Positions 34,609 through 43,741 are shown, counted from the first letter of the stretch. The stretch is 64,000 nucleotides of DNA from Desulfobacteraceae bacterium (GCA_014237395.1 JABZFP010000029.1:300537-364536); one strand, 5' to 3'. The notes: generated from the letters alone by a model not told the origin. A program made the numbers and translations.

Positions 34609-34707
34609 ATGTCAAAGGCCCGAGACACCAAAAAAGACGAGAAGAAAAAATCCAAAAAATCCCCTAAAGAAAAAAAGCAGGAAAAACGCGATAAAAAGAA
34701 AAAATAA
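34609..34707 (+). CDS. Lysine-rich 32-aa protein
   Basis: Starts MSKARDTKKDEKKKSKK; 16 of 32 residues are Lys, with the rest mainly Asp, Glu, Ser, Arg. A strong AGGAGG lies nine bases before the ATG, and a promoter candidate is upstream, which argues for a real gene despite its size. It is the only plus-strand gene in a minus-strand stretch. Predicted disordered and strongly basic, so nucleic-acid or polyphosphate binding is possible but unproven. Confidence 0.6.
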   Translation: MSKARDTKKDEKKKSKKSPKEKKQEKRDKKKK

Positions 34708-34719
34708 CGTCAGGGCCTA

Positions 34720-34914
34720 TCACACCGGAAGCCGGTAGCTGCCGTCCAGGCGGTCCCACAGGGCCTCCAGCTTCTGCTGGAGCGCCTCCCGGGCTGCCTC
34801 GTAAGCGTCCGGGTCGAGAGCCCCCTCGCGAAAGGCTTTCTCCAGGGCGGCGCTTTCCATATCAAACCAGCGCTCAGGATCAAAGTTGTAGGTCATGGCA
34901 AAGGCTTGCAGCAT
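34720..34914 (-). CDS. Small acidic helical protein
   Basis: 64 aa, or 58 aa from a second ATG at 34896 (MTYNFDPERWFDMES). It contains a charged amphipathic helix region (AYEAAREALQQKLEALWDRL) and ends in DGSYRLPV. The pattern resembles a small conserved hypothetical family of Deltaproteobacteria. No clear ribosome-binding site is visible. Function unknown. Confidence 0.6.
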   Translation of the reverse strand: MLQAFAMTYNFDPERWFDMESAALEKAFREGALDPDAYEAAREALQQKLEALWDRLDGSYRLPV

Positions 34915-34948
34915 TTATCCCCATGTCCGAGAGGATCAGGAGGGCATT

Positions 34949-35392
34949 TCATTCCCGCCCCCAGAGGTAGCGCCCGAACGTCTTCACGACCGCATAATAT
35001 AATGCGGCAGCGTTGAAGTCGACCTCTCGCAGCATGGCATAAAATAGGTGATCGGCGACAATCCGCTCACCTTCGGAAAAGGTGTATGCCGACAATTGAT
35101 ACAATGCGTCATGCACTAGGGAAGCATAAAAAGTTTTGGATTTTCCGCTGGCGGTATCCAGAACACCTTCCGGCGTACCGAAAACCATATCGAAAAATGT
35201 CCATTTCGGCGAACAGCCGTCCCAGCGGTATCCGGCATCGATGGTAAGCAACCCATCCTCCGCAATGGATACCGCGCCGGGAATACCCGTATACGGCAAT
35301 TGGTAAGCATATCCGGCAATGCCCGTTTGACGTGCATAGCCTGTCGCCAGCTGATAATACCGGTTGCCCGCCATATAACGGTTCAACCTCAT
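34949..35392 (-). CDS. DUF1353 domain protein
   Basis: 147 aa from the ATG at 35392, chosen because GGGAGGG is correctly spaced; the frame stays open to 35443. It shows the DUF1353 hallmarks YRWDGCSPKW and SLVHDALYQ. No signal peptide. DUF1353 proteins are often phage-tail-associated or orphan; nothing around suggests a prophage. Confidence 0.75.
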   Translation of the reverse strand: MRLNRYMAGNRYYQLATGYARQTGIAGYAYQLPYTGIPGAVSIAEDGLLTIDAGYRWDGCSPKWTFFDMVFGTPEGVLDTASGKSKTFYASLVHDALYQLSAYTFSEGERIVADHLFYAMLREVDFNAAALYYAVVKTFGRYLWGRE

Positions 35393-35497
35393 AGCCATTG
35401 CCCTCCCGACCAGAAATCGTGCGATCCGTTCCACGAAGCACACATTCCGGGTTGCAAGTGAATGACCCCGCCAGACACCGGTGCTTGAATCGAGGCG

Positions 35498-35983
35498 CTA
35501 TTCAGCACCTTGCGTTTCCGCAGGCGCGTCCGGATCATCGGCGTCCCGATAGGCCTCGCTGATACCCTCCATGCGCTTGCGGTTGACGCCCATGTCCGAA
35601 TAGCCGCTGCGGGATGCCGAACGAAAGTGGATAACGGCCCCCTCGTCGTCGAACAGGAACACCACATCGTCCACAAAACCGAATAGCCGGGAACGAAACT
35701 CGACATGGATGTAATCGTCGGTCTGCGACAGGATGGTGGTGCGGGGCATGGCGCCAACGACGGCCAAAATCAACTGCCGTGACCGGATGCGGTCGCCCCG
35801 ATAGGGCAGCGGGGCCATTTGCTGGCCGGGAACTGTGGTTTGGGTGGACACACAGTTGGGGGAAGACGGACAGGGCTCCAGTCGCCCGGCCGGATCCCTC
35901 GTCGTTATGTCCGGCGCGCTGGCGCAACACATCAACATCAGGGGGATGCCAAGCATAAGGGACCGACGACAAATCTGTTTCAA
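35498..35983 (-). CDS. DUF1499 lipoprotein
   Basis: 161 aa, TTG start with AGAGGA upstream. The lipobox is MCCASAP (near residue 19-20). DUF1499 hallmarks: LEPCPSSPNCVSTQ, then a central VEFRSRLFGFVDDVVFLFD and SASRSGYSDMGVNRKR. Expected to be anchored in the envelope; function unknown. Confidence 0.82.
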   Translation of the reverse strand: MKQICRRSLMLGIPLMLMCCASAPDITTRDPAGRLEPCPSSPNCVSTQTTVPGQQMAPLPYRGDRIRSRQLILAVVGAMPRTTILSQTDDYIHVEFRSRLFGFVDDVVFLFDDEGAVIHFRSASRSGYSDMGVNRKRMEGISEAYRDADDPDAPAETQGAE

Positions 35984-36048
35984 CGCGGATTCCTCTCCAT
36001 TTTGTTGATCCCGCCGCCGCGCAGGAAAGTCCTGCCGGTCGAAAACGT

Positions 36049-37122
36049 CTATCGATCTTGTTTCCTGCGCAAAAACGCCGCTGCGCGGTCGGGAAAGTCC
36101 GTGAAAACGCCATCGACGCCGGCCCGGTAAAAGAAAATGCCCAGAAGATCCTCAAAGTCCGCCGCATAGGCCGGCAGGTATTCCTTTTCCACCCGAAACG
36201 TATAAGGATGCACCACGAGTCCGGCGGCATGAGCCTCCTCGACCATGGCCGAAAAGGCGATCTTCTCCGGCGTGGAATTTTCTTTGACAATCATCGCCGC
36301 CCAGGGACCGATGCCGTCGGCATAGGCGGCGATTTTCGGCATGGCCCCCGGCGCCTGCATCCAATCCGAGTTATAGGACACAATTTTTCCATCCCTGTAA
36401 ACCTGGGTCGTTCCCCACCGGGTCTCCGCGATGAGCTGCACCAGTTTGAGGTCCATGCCCCGCTCGGGCAGCAATATTTGCCGCAGCCGCCGAAGTTCTT
36501 CCGGATCGAAACACTGCAGGTAGATCCGGTCGTCGCGCCCAGTGTACCCATAGGATTTCAACACGTCCAGAACGGCCCGGCTGATATCCCGTCCCTCGTG
36601 ACGATGGAAGGCCGGGGACTTGATTTCGGGGTACAAGCCCACGTTGCGCCCGGTGCTCCGGTTAAGCCCCTGGATCAGTTCGATTTCTTCTTCAAAGGTG
36701 CTGATCCGGAAGGACGACTGCCCGGGCGGGAATCTCCCGGGAAATCGGGGCTGCGATTGCCCGTCCTTGATGACGCGCCGTTCCGTCAGGGCGAGCCGCT
36801 GCAATTCAGCCAGCGTGAAATCGATCGTATAGAAATGGCCATCGCTGCGCTCGCGGTCTGGAAACACCCGGGCCACGTCGGTGACCGCATCCAGGTAGAG
36901 GTCATGCAGCACCACCAGGCGGTTGTCCCGGGTCAGCACCAGGTCCTGCTCGATGAAATCGGCCCCCATGGCGTGCGCCATGGCCTTGGCGGGCAAACTG
37001 TGTTCCGGCAGGTAGCCGCTGGCCCCGCGGTGGGCGATAACGATCTTCTCCTGGGCGGCTACCGGCAGGACGGACAAGGGCACCATTGCCAGGGTCAGCA
37101 GGGTTGAAAGGCAGCGTGTCAT
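36049..37122 (-). CDS. glpQ: Periplasmic glycerophosphodiester phosphodiesterase
   Basis: 357 aa. The signal peptide ends near residue 23 (PVAAQE). GDPD motifs: HRGASGYLPEHS, then EQDLVLTRDNRLVVLHD, PEIKSP and the C-terminal GVFTDFPD. Hydrolyses glycerophosphodiesters to glycerol-3-phosphate plus an alcohol in the periplasm. It is about 24 kb from the importer operon with a phosphodiesterase, so any functional link is only suggestive. Confidence 0.92.
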   Translation of the reverse strand: MTRCLSTLLTLAMVPLSVLPVAAQEKIVIAHRGASGYLPEHSLPAKAMAHAMGADFIEQDLVLTRDNRLVVLHDLYLDAVTDVARVFPDRERSDGHFYTIDFTLAELQRLALTERRVIKDGQSQPRFPGRFPPGQSSFRISTFEEEIELIQGLNRSTGRNVGLYPEIKSPAFHRHEGRDISRAVLDVLKSYGYTGRDDRIYLQCFDPEELRRLRQILLPERGMDLKLVQLIAETRWGTTQVYRDGKIVSYNSDWMQAPGAMPKIAAYADGIGPWAAMIVKENSTPEKIAFSAMVEEAHAAGLVVHPYTFRVEKEYLPAYAADFEDLLGIFFYRAGVDGVFTDFPDRAAAFLRRKQDR

Positions 37123-37135
37123 GCCGTGTCTCCGA

Positions 37136-37468
37136 TCACCCGCGAATCATCACCAGCAGCATCTTGAAGGCCTTCTCGGCCTGCAGGGCGTGGGGCACGT
37201 TGGCGGGCATGATGATCATTTCCCCGGTCGTCACCGTTTGCGGCTCGCCGCCGATGGTTATCAGGGCCTCACCGTCCAGGATCTGGACCAGGGCATCGAA
37301 GGGAGCCGTGTGCTCACTAAGGCCCTGCCCGGCTTCGAAAGCAAACAGGGTCACAGTACCAATGTCTTTTTTTATCAGCGTTTTGCTGACCACGGCACCA
37401 TCGATATAGGCCACATGGTCCGCCGCTTTGAATGCTACGCCTTTGGCGGTCGATTGATTATCCGTCAT
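37136..37468 (-). CDS. Cupin-domain protein
   Basis: 110 aa single-domain cupin: beta strands with HTAPFDALVQILDGEALITIGG and a later PANVPHALQA. One classic metal His (SEHTAP) and a second (VPHAL) are present. AAAGGA precedes the ATG. Cupins of this size often hold a metal or sugar ligand; role unknown. Confidence 0.83.
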   Translation of the reverse strand: MTDNQSTAKGVAFKAADHVAYIDGAVVSKTLIKKDIGTVTLFAFEAGQGLSEHTAPFDALVQILDGEALITIGGEPQTVTTGEMIIMPANVPHALQAEKAFKMLLVMIRG

Positions 37469-37489
37469 ATCTTTTTTCCTTTCATTGAC

Positions 37490-37607
37490 GGTTTCGTAAA
37501 AGACTCAATATCTGTGTTGCGCGGCAGTCCTCTTCATTGCGGCGTATGATCCGTACGCCTCTTTCATCGGAATTTGTGCGCCTTGATCTTGCGCCTTTTA
37601 CGAAACC
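37490..37607. repeat. Inverted-repeat element, GGTTTCGTA-ended (118 bp)
   Basis: Ends GGTTTCGTAAAAG and CTTTTACGAAACC are perfect 13-base inverted repeats. The interior holds a second palindrome, GGCGTA-N7-TACGCC. It encodes no protein. MITE-like or REP-like; a shorter relative is at 18903-18956. Confidence 0.75.
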
Positions 37608-37651
37608 ATCCGGAAGCGTGCTTTTTGGAAAATCAGCGCGATTGAAACCCG

Positions 37652-38719
37652 CTACGCCAGTGCGATCGCCTGCTCCGGACATATTTCCTGGCAGCAGAAA
37701 CAGGTGATACAGCTGTCGGCATCCACTTCCGGCAGCGCGTCATTCATTGCCAGGGCGTTCACCGGGCACTGCTCGACACAGGTGCCGCAGGCGGTGCACG
37801 CCGCCGGATCCGCAAGGGGGCGCAGAAGCGTCCGTTCCGCAATGATTTCCTGCACGGCGGCGTTGGATTGGATGGCCGACCCGCCCAGGGGCGGCAGCTT
37901 GAAATCCGGCAGCAGTTTCAATTGACCCAGGATCTCGATCTTCTCGAGATCGAAGTCACCCAGCCCGTCCTCCCGGGCTTTCTGGAGAAACCGCAGCCGG
38001 CCCGGGTCCAGACCCATCATGACCGCCATGACGGCATCCAGGGCCACGGCGTTGTCGGCTGCCAGGACCAGGCCGATATCCCGCAGGTCCTGGGATGCCG
38101 GGCCATTACCCTCCATGCCCACCACGGCATCCAGGATGAAGAGATCCGGCACCCGCAGTTTGAACACCGCCACCACCAGCTCGTGAAACCGTTCCGGACT
38201 TCCGGCAAGCCGGTGCAGGAGGGCTTTCTGGGCACCCGGCAGGATGCCGTAACTGTTCTTGATCCCGCCGGTCAACACCGTCAATCCATGGGTTTTGAAT
38301 TTGGGCAGACTGATAACGATATCCGCCTCGTGAATCGCCCTGGAAATACTGACGCTGCTCATGTATTCCGGATGGAATGCCACCCGGACGGCATCGTTGC
38401 CGATATTGGAATAACACCCCTGAGCGGCCTCCATCAGCCCCGTCTTCCAGAAACTCTCCTCATTGGCGCCATAGTTGAAAAGCCCCGGATTATCCCCCAC
38501 CAGCAGCTGCGCCGGGTTCATGGTTTTGACTTTTTCCACCACCGCCTGCAGGAGGGCCGGGTGGGTCACGATCCCCTCGCGCGCCTCGGAGGCCCGCAGC
38601 ACGTTGGGTTTGATGAAAACCTTTTTCTCCGCCAACAACAACGGAAAAATGTCGAAGACGCGATCCACGACCGGACGCATGCGGTCGTAGCCGGCCGGTT
38701 CAATCAGCACTTTGTTCAT
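37652..38719 (-). CDS. DUF362 / 4Fe-4S ferredoxin protein A
   Basis: 355 aa from the ATG at 38719 (AAAGG upstream); the open frame extends to 38845. Residues 1-290 are the DUF362 domain (FIKPNVLRAS, then ISLPKFKTHGLTVLTGGIKN). The C-terminus bears two ferredoxin clusters (CTACGTCVEQCP and CITCFCCQEICP). Family function uncertain; may be a flavin- or metal-dependent redox protein. One of three DUF362 proteins within 9 kb. Confidence 0.85.
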   Translation of the reverse strand: MNKVLIEPAGYDRMRPVVDRVFDIFPLLLAEKKVFIKPNVLRASEAREGIVTHPALLQAVVEKVKTMNPAQLLVGDNPGLFNYGANEESFWKTGLMEAAQGCYSNIGNDAVRVAFHPEYMSSVSISRAIHEADIVISLPKFKTHGLTVLTGGIKNSYGILPGAQKALLHRLAGSPERFHELVVAVFKLRVPDLFILDAVVGMEGNGPASQDLRDIGLVLAADNAVALDAVMAVMMGLDPGRLRFLQKAREDGLGDFDLEKIEILGQLKLLPDFKLPPLGGSAIQSNAAVQEIIAERTLLRPLADPAACTACGTCVEQCPVNALAMNDALPEVDADSCITCFCCQEICPEQAIALA

Positions 38720-38757
38720 GCCCATCCTTTCTTGCCTGATAGCGATGGCCGGGCCGC

Positions 38758-39045
38758 TCAAAAGGTCCTCTTGAACATAAAGCGCGCCAGCGTGTCGGCA
38801 ACCCCCGTCAATATAAAGGCCCCTGCCGCTGCAGCATAGACCCACAACAGGGGGTGAACCTGCCCGGTTTTCTCTTTGGTGTGGCGCCGGTATTTCCGGT
38901 ATAGCTCAAGCAAGTTCGGAAAAGGATCGTTGCGGTCAGCCAGGCCATGGTCAAACAGATCGGTGGCGATCATCCCGAAAGAAACGGCGGACACGACCGC
39001 CGCCATCCCCATCCCACCAATGGCGGCATAATCCATGGCGGTCAT
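38758..39045 (-). CDS. Small two-helix membrane protein
   Basis: 95 aa with hydrophobic segments near 8-26 and 67-85 and a charged middle (YRKYRRHTKEKTG). GGGAGAG precedes the ATG. It lies 38 bases upstream of the DUF362 gene and may be co-transcribed with it. Family not recognised. Confidence 0.65.
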   Translation of the reverse strand: MTAMDYAAIGGMGMAAVVSAVSFGMIATDLFDHGLADRNDPFPNLLELYRKYRRHTKEKTGQVHPLLWVYAAAAGAFILTGVADTLARFMFKRTF

Positions 39046-39097
39046 GGAAACTCTCCCGGGTTAGGTGGTGGCCGTACACAGCCGCTTTGGACTGCCA

Positions 39098-39538
39098 CTA
39101 GATGAACTGGGTCTTGCCCTTGGGCAGCGCCTTGGCGTCCACACGATGGGCAATGATCCGGAAACCCTGATCCGCCTTTTTCAGGATAAATTGTTCCACG
39201 GCCGGGTGCCGGGAATAGCGGGTCTTGTAGACGACCTGGACGAAGGTTCCGGCGTGGGCGCCCACATTTTTTTTCACTTTCCAGTTGACCGCTTCGAACG
39301 ACTCCAGATCACCGAGATGGCGATTGTAGGTCTGAAGTTGGGCCTCCCAGGCGTCACGGGAAGTATCCTTGAAAAACGATGGCGCGTAAAAATCCGCTGC
39401 CGACGGATAGTCGTGTGCTTCGATGGCCGTAAAATATTGAACCATCACCTCGCCAACGGCCTCCTTGCTGGCGGAAAAACCACAACTCGACAGCACCAGC
39501 GCAATGGTCAGCAGCAACCCGATCTTACGATGAACCAT
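39098..39538 (-). CDS. DUF4019-like lipoprotein
   Basis: 146 aa from the ATG at 39538 (GAGGAA upstream). Lipoprotein signal ILLTIALVLSSCGF-type (seen as LLLTIALVLSSCG). The mature part looks like an NTF2-like or DUF4019 fold (AIEAHDYPSAADFYAPSFF). Probably periplasmic and membrane-anchored; function unknown. Confidence 0.72.
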   Translation of the reverse strand: MVHRKIGLLLTIALVLSSCGFSASKEAVGEVMVQYFTAIEAHDYPSAADFYAPSFFKDTSRDAWEAQLQTYNRHLGDLESFEAVNWKVKKNVGAHAGTFVQVVYKTRYSRHPAVEQFILKKADQGFRIIAHRVDAKALPKGKTQFI

Positions 39539-39588
39539 TTTTGACATTTCCTCGTTTATGGCGACATCACGCCCGTAACATCCAGCGG

Positions 39589-40104
39589 TTACCCGATGCT
39601 GCCGTCGCTCTGCCGGGGCGTCCATTCAAAACGCTGCTCATTGACGGTCACGCCCCATTGATCGCCCGGGTGCTGTTCGACCAGGACAAACCCGTTTTTT
39701 TCATAGAGATGACGGGCCGCCGCCAGTCCTTCAAAGGTCCAGAGATAAACCGCAGGGTAGCGCTTCCGGCGGCAAAAATCCAATGCTGTTTGGATCAGAC
39801 GGTTCCCGGCCCCCTGGCTCCGCACGCCATCGGACACGATGAACCATCGCAGATGGGCGCCCGGCCCGGCGGCATCCTTGCCGTCGATGACGATGGCACC
39901 CTCCAGCCGCTCCTTTTTGCAAACGGCCCAGAAACCATCCCGCGCATCATCGTAACGGCTGAAAAAAGCCGCCAACTCCGTCGCCACCTTTGCTTCGAAA
40001 AACCGGCCGAAGCCCCATTGCCGATGGTAGTAATCGGCATGCAGTTCCGCCACACGGCCGATGGCACCCGGAAAATAGTCTTTCACGATCGTGAAATCGG
40101 TCAT
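39589..40104 (-). CDS. GNAT-family N-acetyltransferase
   Basis: 171 aa from the ATG at 40104. It overlaps the stop of the acyltransferase gene (ATGA at 40101-40104), so the two are coupled. The acetyl-CoA motif SQGAGNRLIQTALDFCR and the C-terminal ARHLYEKNGF are clear. The substrate is unknown. A lipid or membrane-protein link is only hinted at by the neighbouring acyltransferase. Confidence 0.85.
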   Translation of the reverse strand: MTDFTIVKDYFPGAIGRVAELHADYYHRQWGFGRFFEAKVATELAAFFSRYDDARDGFWAVCKKERLEGAIVIDGKDAAGPGAHLRWFIVSDGVRSQGAGNRLIQTALDFCRRKRYPAVYLWTFEGLAAARHLYEKNGFVLVEQHPGDQWGVTVNEQRFEWTPRQSDGSIG

Positions 40105-41561
40105 GATGGCTGTTCTCCGATGGATCCTGGGCATTCCCGGGAAACAGCCGGTTCCCACCATTGCGCGATGGCGTTGGCATAATAGGCCATGAGGGTCTGC
40201 TCTTCGGGAACCGGCCGATAGAAGCCATTGGCTTCGGTCACCATGCGCCGCAACAGCAGCATGTGAAGCGCCTCGGAAATCACCCGGGCCCGCGTGCTGC
40301 GGTTCACCTCGAAAACGGGCGCGCCCCGGGCGGCCAATTCGTTCTGCAAGCGATTGATGCGGCGTTCGATTTCCAGGATATCCATGGCGTCATCCATGGC
40401 GTCTACAAACACCTTGGCCACGAGGGAAACCGGCAGCACCGGCACCACATCGGCGATCGCCATCATGACGCACCGGCACAAGCGCTCGACCTGGGAAAAG
40501 CGCTCGGCGCGCGGCATGCTGCTGAAGCGGACGCCCTGCTCCCGGCAATAAGCCCGTGCCGAAAGCGGGGTGCCAAAGTTGACGCAGGCATAGCCGTAGC
40601 GGTGCCAGCGGCTGAACACCATCAGGACCAGACTGCGGGCCACAAACCGGGCGGTCGTCCGGACCACGAACCAGCCGCTGCGCTTCCGGGCCTCGGGGTC
40701 CAGTGCCCGCAGCAGGCTGCGGTCTTCCAGGGTGCGATCGTAGTTGATGCCCACCGGAATAAACACGATATCGCGGTCCTGGTCCGGATCGAACCCCCTG
40801 AGCATGTAATCCGCCAGTCCCAGCTTGGGATCGCGCAGACGGCCGTCACGGCTGAGGCCGCCCTCCAGGAAAACCGCCTGGCAAACGCCCTCGCGGGTGG
40901 CCATATGGATGTAGCGTTCCAGCACGCGCCGGTAGAGGGCGTTGCCGGATTTACGCCGGACAAAAAAAGCACCCATGGCCCGGATGAGCATCTGCAGGGG
41001 CCATATTTTGGCCCACTCCCCCACGGCATAGGACAGCGTCGTGCGCTCTGCCGCCAGAAAGGCCACCAAAATATAATCCATATTGGAGCGGTGGTTCATG
41101 ACAAACACGACGGTCGATTGCGGATCGATGCGGGTATACTGCTCGTTTTGAATCAGTCCCACCCGCACCCGGTAGAGCAGCCGGGCGACTTTCTTGGCGA
41201 TCCAGTAGCCAATGCGAAAATACAGGTAGGCGTTGAAAGACGGCACGGTTTCACGGGCATAGCGCATGACCTTTTTCTGGACCACTTCCAGCGGCATGTC
41301 GTGTTCCTGCGCATATTGCTGCACCGCCTCGATAACCAGGGGGTCAAATGCCAGGCGGTCGATGAGCACCTGGCGCTTGGTGAGCTGAAACGGCCGGATT
41401 TCGATGTCCAGCCGCGTTCCGATTTCATCGATGACGCGGTTGATCCGCCGGCGCAGGAACCAGCGGGTGCTGGGAATGAGAACCCGATCCAGGATGGCCA
41501 CCAGGGCGATCGCGACCAGCAGCAGAAAAACCCAGAAAGAGATGGTAATCTGGTCCGCCAT
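40101..41561 (-). CDS. Glycerol-3-phosphate acyltransferase-like protein
   Basis: 486 aa, with an N-terminal membrane segment (about 8-28). The acyltransferase motifs are NHRSNMDY (H157xxxxD162), FLEGGLSRDG (231-240) and a following VFIPVGINYDRT. These are the PlsB/PlsC family motifs for transfer of acyl chains to glycerol-3-phosphate or lysophosphatidate. It is shorter than E. coli PlsB (about 800 aa). GGAGGAGG precedes the ATG. Inner-membrane, cytoplasmic face. Confidence 0.87.
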   Translation of the reverse strand: MADQITISFWVFLLLVAIALVAILDRVLIPSTRWFLRRRINRVIDEIGTRLDIEIRPFQLTKRQVLIDRLAFDPLVIEAVQQYAQEHDMPLEVVQKKVMRYARETVPSFNAYLYFRIGYWIAKKVARLLYRVRVGLIQNEQYTRIDPQSTVVFVMNHRSNMDYILVAFLAAERTTLSYAVGEWAKIWPLQMLIRAMGAFFVRRKSGNALYRRVLERYIHMATREGVCQAVFLEGGLSRDGRLRDPKLGLADYMLRGFDPDQDRDIVFIPVGINYDRTLEDRSLLRALDPEARKRSGWFVVRTTARFVARSLVLMVFSRWHRYGYACVNFGTPLSARAYCREQGVRFSSMPRAERFSQVERLCRCVMMAIADVVPVLPVSLVAKVFVDAMDDAMDILEIERRINRLQNELAARGAPVFEVNRSTRARVISEALHMLLLRRMVTEANGFYRPVPEEQTLMAYYANAIAQWWEPAVSRECPGSIGEQPS

Positions 41562-41611
41562 GATCTCCCCTCCTCCCGTGCGTTAATCCGGACAACAGTG
41601 ATGGACGCGGT

Positions 41612-42295
41612 CTACTGCCAGGCAAAATACGGCTGTTCAAAATGGGCCACCCGGGTCGCGTTCCCCATGATCACGACTTCCCGGAACTGGTATAGCATCG
41701 CAGCCGTGGGTGCTGCAATCCAACTGTGCCCCACCGGCATGAGCAGGACCGGATGCAGACTTTCCGGAATGTCTTCCAGGATGGGGGCATCGGCGCGCAT
41801 CAGTTCGGCGATGGGAATACGGTGCACCGACGCCACCTCAGACGGGTTGGGCGTCAACGCCACGCCGGTACCGCCCCAGATCACGACCGGCGTGATAGTA
41901 AAGCCGGAACGGGTCGTGTAATCGTCCAGGCAGCCCATCACGCGTTCGGGCGCCAGCGGCAAGCCGACCTCCTCGGCCAGTTCCCGCCGGGCCGCTTCTT
42001 CCGGGCGCTCGCCGTCCTCCATGCGCCCCCCGGGCAACGCCCATTGACCGGCGTGGTTGCGAAGTCCCGCCGCCCGGCGCGTCAACACCAGCGCGGCACT
42101 CGGGTCCCAGTGATCGTGACGGGGCAGTCCGTAGACATCCGGGCCGTGGGCGGTTTCGACAACGGTAAGGGCCACCGCCGCCCGCTTTTTGGTCGTGGCT
42201 TTTCGGTTGCGTCTAGTGAACCGCGCCAGGTTGGCGGCCATCTGTTGCCGAAGCGATTCACCGCAGCGGTATCGGTTCATGGCGGTCGGCGGCAT
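41612..42295 (-). CDS. Nudix hydrolase, CoA-pyrophosphatase-like
   Basis: 227 aa. The Nudix box is at about 90-112 (PGGRMEDGERPEEAARRELA, then EEVGL), so it hydrolyses a nucleoside diphosphate linked to X. The region after the box fits NudL/CoA pyrophosphatases better than MutT. The first ATG at 42295 is close to the upstream lipocalin stop; a second ATG at 42280 is possible. Confidence 0.85.
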   Translation of the reverse strand: MPPTAMNRYRCGESLRQQMAANLARFTRRNRKATTKKRAAVALTVVETAHGPDVYGLPRHDHWDPSAALVLTRRAAGLRNHAGQWALPGGRMEDGERPEEAARRELAEEVGLPLAPERVMGCLDDYTTRSGFTITPVVIWGGTGVALTPNPSEVASVHRIPIAELMRADAPILEDIPESLHPVLLMPVGHSWIAAPTAAMLYQFREVVIMGNATRVAHFEQPYFAWQ

Positions 42296-42300
42296 GCCCG

Positions 42301-42894
42301 TTAACCGTCGCTGCCGGCAAAACGCTCAACCGGCGTCTGATCCACCATGATCAGGTCTTCCGTGGCAAACCCGAGTTCCCGGGCGCGGCCCACCAGCGTT
42401 TCGATTACAACCGGATCCAGTTGCGGTTCCCGGGCCAGGATCCAGAGATAGGAGCGGTTTGGACCGCACACCAGCGCATACTGATAGGCCGCCTTGTCCA
42501 GGGCGATGATGTTGTACCCGCCGTAAAAGGGGCCGAAGAAAGAGACCTTGAGGCGCCCCACGTCCGTTGCCCCCACAAAGGCGGCAACCCCCTCGGCGGT
42601 TTCCCACGCATTCTCCGTCGGCCGATAGCCCTTGTTGATGACACGGACCCGGCCGTCCTCTTCGAGGGTGTACTCGGCGGTAACATTGACGAGCCCGCGC
42701 TCGAAGGAATGGTCCAACCGTGCGATTTCGTACCAGCGACCCAGATAGCGCTGGAGTTCGAAATCCTGCACCGGCGCGATCCCGTCGGGAAGGGCCACAC
42801 AACCAAGAACCAGGAAAAGCATGCTTCCAACCATCAAGCGGGCCAACATTGACCCCGGCCGACCTGATGTCGAACAGGACTTTTTCATCGTCAT
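42301..42894 (-). CDS. blc: Outer-membrane lipocalin
   Basis: 197 aa. Lipobox FLVLGC (C32) follows a hydrophobic stretch. Lipocalin motifs: LGRWYEIARLDHSFERG, VTAEYTLEEDGRVRVINKGY and a C-terminal YLWILAREP. Bacterial Blc lipocalins bind lysophospholipids or fatty acids at the outer membrane. It starts within the stop of the EcsC-like gene (ATGA overlap at 42891). Confidence 0.9.
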   Translation of the reverse strand: MTMKKSCSTSGRPGSMLARLMVGSMLFLVLGCVALPDGIAPVQDFELQRYLGRWYEIARLDHSFERGLVNVTAEYTLEEDGRVRVINKGYRPTENAWETAEGVAAFVGATDVGRLKVSFFGPFYGGYNIIALDKAAYQYALVCGPNRSYLWILAREPQLDPVVIETLVGRARELGFATEDLIMVDQTPVERFAGSDG

Positions 42895-43703
42895 GACATT
42901 TTCTCCTCTCCTCTCGTTGCTTGGCCGGCAATTTCCAGGTAGGCATGGCGCACCCTTTCCTTGCCATAGCTTCTTTCCAGGCGACGCACGATGAAGTGTC
43001 CCCGGGCGGTCTCCTGGAAATGGTCCAGAAAGAGAAGGTTGATACCGGCCCCTCCGGCCGCACCGACAATGGGAACGGCCTGGGCCGCCACCTTTTCCGA
43101 TACCAGGGCGCCAAAACGGGAAGAAATCTGGGCGATAAACCGCACCAGCACGGGGGCGCCCTTTTCGGTCAGACCCTTGCGCGCGATATGCTGGGCCGCC
43201 TCGCTCAGGGCCTTTGCCAGGGAAGCCCGCACAGCATAGTAGCCGGTGTCGGCGCCATCGTCCGCCGCGGACCGGCCGCCCAGGGCGAAAACCTCCAGGC
43301 AGGCCAGACGACTCTCGACCGTCGTAAGATCTTCCCCTTCACTGCGGGCGATATCGGCAATGGACCGCAGCATGATGGCCGTTGACAACGGCAGTTCCAC
43401 CGCCAGGGCGGTCAGCCCGAACGCGCCGCCAATGGCTCCGCTCAACCCACCGGCCACTTTGTGGATTCGGGGGGACGCACGGCGAGAACGGGCATCCATG
43501 GTTTTGAGGGCCATCCCCAAAAGCCGCGTTACCGTGGCCCGCACCACCCCCTGCAGTCGATCGGACACCCCCGCCGGCAAGGTATCGATCATCTTCTCGA
43601 TGGGTTGGCCGGCATAATGGGTTAAACGGGCGATGAAACGTGTTTTTTCAAGCCGCGCGACCGCTTGCCGGAGATCTTCGTAGTCCTGCGGTTCCAGAGA
43701 CAT
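42891..43703 (-). CDS. EcsC-family protein
   Basis: 270 aa. It matches EcsC by pattern: an N-terminal helical part, a central glycine-rich amphipathic region (GGLSGAIGGAFGLTALAVE) and a second one (VPIVGAAGGAGINLLFLDHF). Expected to associate with the membrane. Function unknown. Coupled to the downstream lipocalin by ATGA overlap, which suggests a shared envelope role. Confidence 0.85.
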   Translation of the reverse strand: MSLEPQDYEDLRQAVARLEKTRFIARLTHYAGQPIEKMIDTLPAGVSDRLQGVVRATVTRLLGMALKTMDARSRRASPRIHKVAGGLSGAIGGAFGLTALAVELPLSTAIMLRSIADIARSEGEDLTTVESRLACLEVFALGGRSAADDGADTGYYAVRASLAKALSEAAQHIARKGLTEKGAPVLVRFIAQISSRFGALVSEKVAAQAVPIVGAAGGAGINLLFLDHFQETARGHFIVRRLERSYGKERVRHAYLEIAGQATRGEEKMS

Positions 43704-43741
43704 TCAACGCCATCCAATCAAAACGCCATGACGGGCAGGCA

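Noticed and set aside
40161..41921. 586-codon open frame on the plus strand
   Set aside because: Antisense to the acyltransferase and Nudix genes; His/Gln/Arg-rich with no recognisable fold.
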